From: CAZTLI01 sp964614375 | GTDB lineage: Bacteria; Chloroflexota; Anaerolineae; Aggregatilineales; Phototrophicaceae | Direction of reading: 5' to 3' | Length of the DNA: 31,751 nucleotides | NCBI GenBank assembly: GCA_964614375.1 | Contig: CAZTLI010000006.1 | Location: 1-31,751 of the forward strand | Part shown: one piece after another, positions 1 through 5,882 of the stretch | How positions within the stretch are numbered: the first letter of the stretch is position 1 | Layout: each line of letters begins with the position of its first letter | Position numbers and translations under genes: made by a program | The notes under the pieces: generated by a model | Told to the model about the DNA's origin: nothing | Seen by the model: only the letters and a program-made list of their open reading frames with translations | Database searches by the model: none

Positions 1-1
1 T

Positions 2-1483
2 TTTGGGGCGCGTCCGTGGGAACTGAACGAAGTCCCCAGCATTTGCCCGCATGACGCGGCAGGCTCTAATATCAGCCTGAGTATGCGCCTGGATCGTGAT
101 GCAGGCGGTAAATCCATCATCAAGCGGGTGATGCCGCGCCAGAATGAAGCCGTCAACGAAATCTGGATTTCAGATAAAACCCGCTTTGGGCATCATTTCA
201 GCCGCAGCGACTCGCGCTTGCGTCAGCCGATGGTGCGCGCGGGGGGTGGCAGCCTCAACCCCAAGCCCTGGAACGAAGCCCTGCAAACTGCCGCCGACGC
301 GCTCAAAACGGCTGATGGCGATATTGGCGTCATCGCGGGCAGCGGCCTATCCAACGAAGACCTGTGGGCACTGCGCCAGCTCGTCAATGGATTAGGTAGT
401 GAACGGCTGGGCGCATGGCCTCCCACCCACAGCGGACTCGAATTCGTCGCACAGGTCGGTGTGGGTAAAGGCACAAATCTCGGCGAACTGGGCGCGGGTG
501 ATGCAGTGTTGGTCATCGCCAGCGATTTAGAAGAAGAAGTCCCCATCTGGCATTTGCGTGTGAAGCAGGCGCAGGATCGTGGCGCGTATCTGGTTGTGGC
601 GAACGCGCGGCCTACACGTCTGGAAGATTTCGCGCTGGAAACCCTGCGCTTTAATCGCATCATGCAGGGCGATTCGATCCGCTTTGGGGCGGGTGAAGCC
701 GCACAGACGATGGCAAATCTATCTAAAGATCATGCCGAAATCGCAGATCGCCTGGCGAAGGCCAATAATCTGGTCATCATCGCCGGGGCCGAAGGGCTTG
801 ATTTAGATGGCAGTCGCGCGTTGATGGAAGCGGCAGCTAATTTCCTGATTGACTCGAAGCACATCGGCAGGCCCAATAACGGCTTGATTTCGACCGCGCC
901 GGGGCCAAACGCCACCGGACAGCATTATCTCGGTTATACACCCGAAGCCGCTCAGGACATCATCGCCAATCCGCCAAAAGTGCTGATTGTGGCACAGGCC
1001 GATGTCATGGCAGATGACCCGAACGCCCGTCGCTGGTTAAAATCCGCCGAGACGGTGATTTCGCTGTCGCTGTTCCACGACGATTTAGCAGCACTTGCGA
1101 AAGCGGTTTTACCGCTTCAGAGTTTTGCCGAACGCGATGGGTCGTATGTCAGCGGTGAACGGCGCGTGCAGCGTTTCTATACCGCACAGGGGCCAGTGGG
1201 TGAATCGCTCCCCGCGTGGTTGCTATTCTCGCGTTTGGGCGAAATGGTCGGCAAAGGCCGCGCGAAAGTCTCGGCGGCGGCGGTCATGCTCGACATCACG
1301 AAGAACGTCCCGGCATTTGCAGGCGCGACCTTCCGTGATCTGGCACGGGTCGAACGCCAGTTCCCCGATGTGGGCGGTCAAGACCTGTATTACGGCGGCA
1401 CAGCCTACCAGAATAAAGGCGGACTCGGTGTGCAAATCGCCACCGCCGCCGATTCAGGCGATAAGCCGAAAAGTCGAAGCTGA
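2..1483 (+). CDS. nuoG: NADH-quinone oxidoreductase subunit G (NuoG), 5'-truncated and frameshifted
   Basis: This is the molybdopterin-oxidoreductase-like part of complex I subunit G, in the peripheral arm. The frame is open from base 2, so the N-terminal ferredoxin part lies upstream of the window. The first residues (RPWELNEVPSICPHDAAGS) match the start of the 4Fe-4S/Mo domain of NuoG, followed by IKRVMPRQNEAVNEIW and RFGHH, which are typical of the family. The usual CxxCxxxC...C ligand set is reduced to CxxDxxxS...S, with Cys at 44-46, Asp at 53-55, Ser at 65-67, and Ser in WISDK near 170. The N7 cluster is therefore probably absent. The frame ends at TGA 1481-1483 just after LYYGGTAYQNKGG. 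The missing C-terminal domain follows in another frame (see 1471-1833), so the true gene is longer. It is the first visible gene of a nuoG-N operon. Confidence 0.9.
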   Translation, partial: FGARPWELNEVPSICPHDAAGSNISLSMRLDRDAGGKSIIKRVMPRQNEAVNEIWISDKTRFGHHFSRSDSRLRQPMVRAGGGSLNPKPWNEALQTAADALKTADGDIGVIAGSGLSNEDLWALRQLVNGLGSERLGAWPPTHSGLEFVAQVGVGKGTNLGELGAGDAVLVIASDLEEEVPIWHLRVKQAQDRGAYLVVANARPTRLEDFALETLRFNRIMQGDSIRFGAGEAAQTMANLSKDHAEIADRLAKANNLVIIAGAEGLDLDGSRALMEAAANFLIDSKHIGRPNNGLISTAPGPNATGQHYLGYTPEAAQDIIANPPKVLIVAQADVMADDPNARRWLKSAETVISLSLFHDDLAALAKAVLPLQSFAERDGSYVSGERRVQRFYTAQGPVGESLPAWLLFSRLGEMVGKGRAKVSAAAVMLDITKNVPAFAGATFRDLARVERQFPDVGGQDLYYGGTAYQNKGGLGVQIATAADSGDKPKSRS

Positions 1484-1833
1484 AACTGCCCGATGCGCCG
1501 AAAGCGGGTAAGGGTAAATTCCTTGTTGTTCCGGTGACCCGTTTGTATAATCGTGAGAAAACGTTTGAATCCAGTACGTTGATGCACGCGCGTATTCCAG
1601 CGCCTTACGCCGAACTGCACAGCGACGATGCCAAAAAACTCGGCGTTGTGCCCGGTGATTATGTCGAGGTGGCCTTTGACGGTGGATCGGTTCGGGTACA
1701 GGTGGTCATCAATGACGAACAAACGAAGGGTATGGTCGTCCTGCCGCGGCATTTAACAACCGCCGCCATACCTTATGCCCCTGTCGAGGGCGATCTGAAG
1801 AAAGCCTCGGCGCCGGCGGCGGTGACGACCTAG
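1471..1833 (+). CDS. nuoG: C-terminal (molybdopterin dinucleotide-binding) domain of NuoG, in the -1 frame
   Basis: This frame continues NuoG after a frame change. From 1471 it reads KSKLKLPDAPKAGKGKF and then VVPVTRLYNREKTFESSTLM, ending in PGDYVEVAFDGG and VVLPRHLTTAAIPYAP. This is the beta-rich dinucleotide-binding domain that closes NuoG. Adding one A to the A-run at 1469-1472 joins the two frames into one uninterrupted protein without any other change. The break is therefore best explained by a one-base deletion, either a real mutation or an assembly or sequencing error. A GTG at 1534 could formally start a separate protein, but conserved coding sequence lies upstream of it, so that start is unlikely. 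It lies 77 bases upstream of nuoH. Confidence 0.85.
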   Translation, partial: KSKLKLPDAPKAGKGKFLVVPVTRLYNREKTFESSTLMHARIPAPYAELHSDDAKKLGVVPGDYVEVAFDGGSVRVQVVINDEQTKGMVVLPRHLTTAAIPYAPVEGDLKKASAPAAVTT

Positions 1834-1910
1834 CATGATTTGAACAGAGATATTCAGTCGATTGTTGGCTGTGCAACAACAGTCGAAAAATGGGTTAAAA
1901 GGGTTTGCTT

Positions 1911-3440
1911 ATGAGCCGAAAAATTTTCGGTGTACCACTGCCAATTGTCATTTTGCTCGTGGCGTTGATTCTGCTGGTGTTGACGGCAATTATCATCATC
2001 AGCAACTTTACATGGATACAGAACGCGCTCACCTTCATCTTTGACGCCAATTCGCGCCACGCCGATACGGTCTATTGTTATGATTCGCCGGGTTGTTCGG
2101 TGATTTATCCGATTGTCTTCATTGCCCTGCTGCTGTTTATCGTGCTGACCGCGTTCGCCTATACGACCTTGTTGGAAAGGCGATTGATCGCGTGGTTTCA
2201 AGCGCGTGTGGGACCAAATCGGGTGGGGCCGAAGGGCTTGCTGCAACCGCTGGCGGATGCGATTAAGCTGATTTTTAAAGAAGACATCCGTCCCGCGAAT
2301 GTATACGGTGCGGTCTATCTGCTCGCGCCGATATTGAAAGTCGTGCCCGTAATTCTGGTCATTGCGGTGATTCCGTTGGGGCCCGATTTGCTCATCCCCT
2401 GGTTTGATGGCGTGCTCTATCAGGTGCCGCTGGCAATTTCTGACCCCAATGTCGGTGTGCTGTGGCTGCTGGCGATCACCAGTCTGGCGACCTATGGTGT
2501 CGTGCTGGCGGGGTGGGCGAGTAACAACAAATATGCCATGCTCGGTGGTTTGCGTGCCTCGGCACAGATGATTAGCTACGAACTCACGCTGGGCCTGACC
2601 ATTGCCGTGCCCGTGATGCTGGCAGGCAGTATGAGCCTCGGCGAGATTGTGGACGCCCAGCGCAACATCTGGGAATGGTTCGTCTTTCGCAATCCTGTGG
2701 CGGCGGCAATTATGCTGATTGCGCTGCTGGCGGAAGTCAATCGCGCGCCATTTGACTTACCTGAAGCTGAGCAAGAGCTGACCCAGGGTTACATGACCGA
2801 ATACAGCGGTATGAAATTCGCCATGTTCATGATGGCGGAATACATCGGCATGATTGCCGTTAGTTTAATTGCGGCCTCGCTATTTTTCGGCGGGTATCAC
2901 CTCATCCCTGTCGATGTGGTGCCGATTATGGCCCCCGTCAATCTGATTTTGAAGGTGTTTATCCTGCTCGTCGGCATGATTTGGATACGGGCAACCCTGC
3001 CCAGAATCCGTTATGACCGTTTGATGCACTTTGGCTGGAAGGTGCTGCTGCCGCTGGCATTGCTGGCCGTGGCATGGACAGCCATTTCAGTGGTCGTCGG
3101 CGATGTGACCCAGGGCGACCCGGTGGTTTATGGACTTGTGTCGGGTGTCGTGTTCGCGGTGGTGCTGGTTGGTGGTGTCTATTACCTGCGCCGCACCGGG
3201 CAGTTGGAAGATACCGAAGACGATATGGCGACTGACCCGATTGTCACAGGCGAACCACGCGGCCTGTCGTATGCGCTGCTGACATTCGTCGGCGCGCTGG
3301 TTGCCGGGCCATTTGTGCTGTATGAATTCACCATCAAGCGCCTGGAAGGCATGGAACAACTCGGCACGCCACCCCAATTACCAGAACCGCCCGAACATGA
3401 TGCGCTGCCTGCGGGTGGTGAACAATCCGGTGCGGATTAA
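1911..3440 (+). CDS. nuoH: NADH-quinone oxidoreductase subunit H (NuoH), with extra terminal membrane helices
   Basis: This membrane subunit forms the quinone chamber of complex I at the joint with the hydrophilic arm. Family signatures are ERRLIAWFQARVGPNRVGP with LLQPLADAIKLIFKED after it, then AEVNRAPFDLPEAEQEL and EYSGMKFAMFMMAEY. The ATG at 1911 is chosen because AAAAGGG lies 7-8 bases upstream; an in-frame TTG two codons earlier is less likely. At 509 residues it is much longer than the usual ~325-350. There is an extra N-terminal membrane helix (residues ~8-32) and a linker with Cys56 and Cys62 before the normal first helix (~65-87). After residue ~396 come two further predicted helices (~404-425 and ~453-475) and a Pro/Glu-rich tail. 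The family assignment is secure; the role of the extensions is unknown. Confidence 0.95.
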   Translation: MSRKIFGVPLPIVILLVALILLVLTAIIIISNFTWIQNALTFIFDANSRHADTVYCYDSPGCSVIYPIVFIALLLFIVLTAFAYTTLLERRLIAWFQARVGPNRVGPKGLLQPLADAIKLIFKEDIRPANVYGAVYLLAPILKVVPVILVIAVIPLGPDLLIPWFDGVLYQVPLAISDPNVGVLWLLAITSLATYGVVLAGWASNNKYAMLGGLRASAQMISYELTLGLTIAVPVMLAGSMSLGEIVDAQRNIWEWFVFRNPVAAAIMLIALLAEVNRAPFDLPEAEQELTQGYMTEYSGMKFAMFMMAEYIGMIAVSLIAASLFFGGYHLIPVDVVPIMAPVNLILKVFILLVGMIWIRATLPRIRYDRLMHFGWKVLLPLALLAVAWTAISVVVGDVTQGDPVVYGLVSGVVFAVVLVGGVYYLRRTGQLEDTEDDMATDPIVTGEPRGLSYALLTFVGALVAGPFVLYEFTIKRLEGMEQLGTPPQLPEPPEHDALPAGGEQSGAD

Positions 3441-3463
3441 GTTAGTCAAGAGGGTATGGACAG

Positions 3464-3958
3464 ATGAATGTGATTAAAGGTTTTGCGACAACGCTGAAGC
3501 ATGTGCTGGATGACCCGGTGACGATACAATACCCGGAACAGGTGATTGAATTTCAGCAGCGTTATAAAGGGCGGCATCACCTGCGCCGTTACGAAAATGG
3601 TCTGGAAAAGTGCATTGGCTGTTCATTGTGCGCGGCGGCCTGTCCTGCGGATGCAATCTGGGTCGAGGCGGCGGAAAACACCGATGAAGAACGCTATAGC
3701 CCCGGTGAACGCTATGCCAGAACCTACGAAATCAACATGCTGCGCTGCATCTTCTGTGGCTATTGCGAAGATGCCTGCCCAACCCAAGCGATTGAACTTG
3801 GTCATGAACATCGCCTGAGCTTTACAGACCGTCGCGACGCGATTTTCGATAAAGCCATGCTCATTGACCCGGTCGCCGAAGCGGGCAAACCGACCCCACA
3901 GAAGGTCGAACCGGGTACATTTGATCGCTCGATTCCTGATATGGAAGACCCATACTAA
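3464..3958 (+). CDS. nuoI: NADH-quinone oxidoreductase subunit I (NuoI)
   Basis: This is the ferredoxin-like complex I subunit that carries clusters N6a and N6b and passes electrons toward N2. Two complete CxxCxxCxxxCP motifs are visible at Cys50/53/56/60 and Cys95/98/101/105. The length of 164 residues is normal. The start ATG at 3464 follows an AAGAGGG Shine-Dalgarno (3448-3454) and lies 23 bases after nuoH. The C-terminal tail (GTFDRSIPDMEDPY) is acidic and has no recognisable domain. All iron-sulfur ligands are intact, in contrast to the degenerate N7 site of NuoG. Confidence 0.96.
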   Translation: MNVIKGFATTLKHVLDDPVTIQYPEQVIEFQQRYKGRHHLRRYENGLEKCIGCSLCAAACPADAIWVEAAENTDEERYSPGERYARTYEINMLRCIFCGYCEDACPTQAIELGHEHRLSFTDRRDAIFDKAMLIDPVAEAGKPTPQKVEPGTFDRSIPDMEDPY

Positions 3959-4004
3959 ACGGGTGATGCCATGGGTCTGGGTGCGCCGGAGATTTTTGAA
4001 CTCT

Positions 4005-4047
4005 GGCGCTATTTGTGCTAAACTGCACAAACTGTGTGCAAAGCGCC
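4005..4047 (+). promoter_or_regulatory. Intercistronic stem-loops with alternative pairing, upstream of nuoJ
   Basis: The 106-base nuoI-nuoJ gap holds an outer stem GGCGCT (4005-4010) with AGCGCC (4042-4047). Inside it TTGTGC (4013-4018) pairs with GCACAA (4025-4030). The same GCACA (4025-4029) can instead pair with TGTGC (4035-4039), so the two inner hairpins exclude each other. There is no U-tract, so it is not a classic terminator. The nuoJ ribosome site (AGGA, 4052-4055) lies just downstream, which suggests a role in RNA processing or translation. That role is inference. Confidence 0.4.
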
Positions 4048-4064
4048 CGATAGGACGTTAATGG

Positions 4065-5522
4065 ATGAACGAACTACTTCTTTTTATCATTGTAGGCGGT
4101 GTGGCAGTGGTCGCTGCCATGGCAATGATTTTTGTTGAAAACACGGTCTACAGCGCACTGTTCTTGATTTTGAACTTCGTCTGTGTCGCTTTCTTGTATT
4201 TGCTGCTGGAAGCGCCCTTCCTCTCCATGATTCAGCTTGCGGTCTATGCCGGGGCGATTATGGTGCTGTTCCTGTTTGTGATTATGCTGCTGGGGGCCGA
4301 TCAAGCAGAAGGCGCGACACCGCGTCCACGCTGGGCCTCTGTTGGCGTGATTGTGCTGGCGCTGTTGTTCGCCGCCGCTATCGGTTTGCCCTTCACGGGG
4401 TTGGGTCTACCACCCGGTTCGGGCGCATTACAATTGACCGCACCTGCGGAAACCGACTCGCTCGTGCGCGTGATTCACGGCGCGACGGGCGTTGGCCCCG
4501 TGATTGTGACCCTTTCTGGCGACGGGGGCGATTTCGCGCTGTCGGATGTGGACTTTGCCGGGACCAGCGATTTTGTCCATGTGCCAGTGGGCGATTACAC
4601 CCTTCAACTACAGGATGCTGAGACCGGGACGATCCTCGTTCAGTCATCTGTCACACTCGCCGCAGGCAGCACACAGACATTTGTCGCCTATGGCGAAGGT
4701 GTGACCGGTATTATGCTGGGAACTGTCGCTGACAATGTAGCAGCGGTGCAAGGTGGTGATAGTCGCTTGATTGTGTTCAACGGCATCAGTGAAGCGCCTG
4801 TCAGTCTGGTCGATTTGGGTACGAATCGCCGTTTGGACACCGGTTCCAGTCCCCAGACGACGGACGAAGGCGCTGCGATTGTCACCGCCGAGGGCGGCGC
4901 GGTCACGAGTGAAGTGGTTCTGGATGAAGTATTGATTACGGCTGTGCCCTATGGCGAAGGTTCGGTTGAGGTCGCTGTAGACGAAGGCAATCCGTCGCTG
5001 GCATTTATTACGACCGCAGGCGTCGAAACCGTTTCGGCCTATGCCGATTATGAACGTGAAGCCGACGCCACATTTGACCCCGCTGAAGCCGACGCGGTAG
5101 ATGTCGAAGTCACCGACGGCTATGACACCGTATTAACCGTCAGTGAATACGATGTTCAAAGCGGGCGAACACAGGTGCTGGTCTTGACCGCCGAAGATTT
5201 GGGTGGCGACCAGTTGACACCGCGCATTGTTTCGGCTGTGGTTGCCGTTATTCCGTCATTTGGCAGTCCTGAACTGATTGGTCAGGTCTTGTTTACAGAT
5301 TATGTGCTGCCATTCCAATTGGTGGCTATTCTACTGCTGGTTGCGATGATTGGCGCGATTGTCCTGTCGCAGCGCGAGAGTTTTGTGCCATCGCCGCGTT
5401 TACGGGGTCGTCGCCGCGTGAGTCGCCCATTGGCGAGTGTGATTGCTTCCCAGACAGGTCACGAAATTGGGAGCGATACACCACAGCTTGAAGCGCCCGA
5501 ACCCACATCGTCGGGCGATTAG
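4065..5522 (+). CDS. nuoJ: NADH-quinone oxidoreductase subunit J (NuoJ) with an inserted DUF4397-like extracytoplasmic domain
   Basis: This is a membrane-arm subunit of complex I. Helices 1-4 (residues ~4-24, 26-48, 52-77, 90-110) include the conserved IQLAVYAGAIMVLFLFVIML of helix 3. The last helix (~413-434) follows the family motif GQVLFTDYVLPFQLVAILL. NuoJ is normally ~165-200 residues; this one is 485. The excess is mainly residues ~112-398 between helices 4 and 5, a loop on the outer side of the membrane in known complex I. The insert looks beta-rich. It has two segments like the DUF4397 start, SLVRVIHGATGVGPV (132-146) and SRLIVFNGISEAPVS (233-247), and a VPVGDYTLQL segment (173-182). 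A C-terminal Arg/Ser-rich tail of ~50 residues is also added. The frame is continuous and codon use matches the neighbours, so it is not an assembly fusion. The start ATG 4065 has a weak AGGA site. Confidence 0.92.
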   Translation: MNELLLFIIVGGVAVVAAMAMIFVENTVYSALFLILNFVCVAFLYLLLEAPFLSMIQLAVYAGAIMVLFLFVIMLLGADQAEGATPRPRWASVGVIVLALLFAAAIGLPFTGLGLPPGSGALQLTAPAETDSLVRVIHGATGVGPVIVTLSGDGGDFALSDVDFAGTSDFVHVPVGDYTLQLQDAETGTILVQSSVTLAAGSTQTFVAYGEGVTGIMLGTVADNVAAVQGGDSRLIVFNGISEAPVSLVDLGTNRRLDTGSSPQTTDEGAAIVTAEGGAVTSEVVLDEVLITAVPYGEGSVEVAVDEGNPSLAFITTAGVETVSAYADYEREADATFDPAEADAVDVEVTDGYDTVLTVSEYDVQSGRTQVLVLTAEDLGGDQLTPRIVSAVVAVIPSFGSPELIGQVLFTDYVLPFQLVAILLLVAMIGAIVLSQRESFVPSPRLRGRRRVSRPLASVIASQTGHEIGSDTPQLEAPEPTSSGD

Positions 5523-5534
5523 GGGGAACGCATT

Positions 5535-5840
5535 ATGGGTGTTTCTGTCGAACTTTATGTGCTATTGAGCATGTTGCTGTTTACACTGGGCATCATGGGT
5601 GTCCTGTACCGCAAAAATGCCATCCGTGTATTTATGTCTGTCGAGTTGATGTTAAACGCGGCAAATCTGGCACTGGTGGCCTTTGCCCGTCACTGGGGAC
5701 AGGCAGAGGGGCATATTTTTGTCTTTTTCGTCATTGCAGTGGCAGCGGCAGAAGTCGCGGTGGGGTTGGCGCTAATCGTCGCCATCTTCCGCACCAAGAG
5801 CAGTATCAATATCGACGATCTGCACGAGCTAGAGGGTTAG
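5535..5840 (+). CDS. nuoK: NADH-quinone oxidoreductase subunit K (NuoK)
   Basis: This small three-helix membrane subunit takes part in the proton path. It is 101 residues, the usual length. The two conserved membrane glutamates are present, Glu37 in MSVELMLNAANLALVAF and Glu73 in AAAEVAVGLALIVAIFR. It starts 12 bases after nuoJ with an AGGGGGAA ribosome site (5521-5528). It shows no insert, unlike its neighbours J, L and M. Confidence 0.96.
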   Translation: MGVSVELYVLLSMLLFTLGIMGVLYRKNAIRVFMSVELMLNAANLALVAFARHWGQAEGHIFVFFVIAVAAAEVAVGLALIVAIFRTKSSINIDDLHELEG

Positions 5841-5882
5841 TTTTGTTCCGATTTATACTTACTGCCGAAAAAGGCTGAACCT

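Noticed and set aside
1466..1477. Programmed -1 frameshifting in nuoG
   Set aside because: The site does not form a X XXY YYZ slippery heptamer and no strong stem follows directly; a one-base indel in the A-run explains it more simply.
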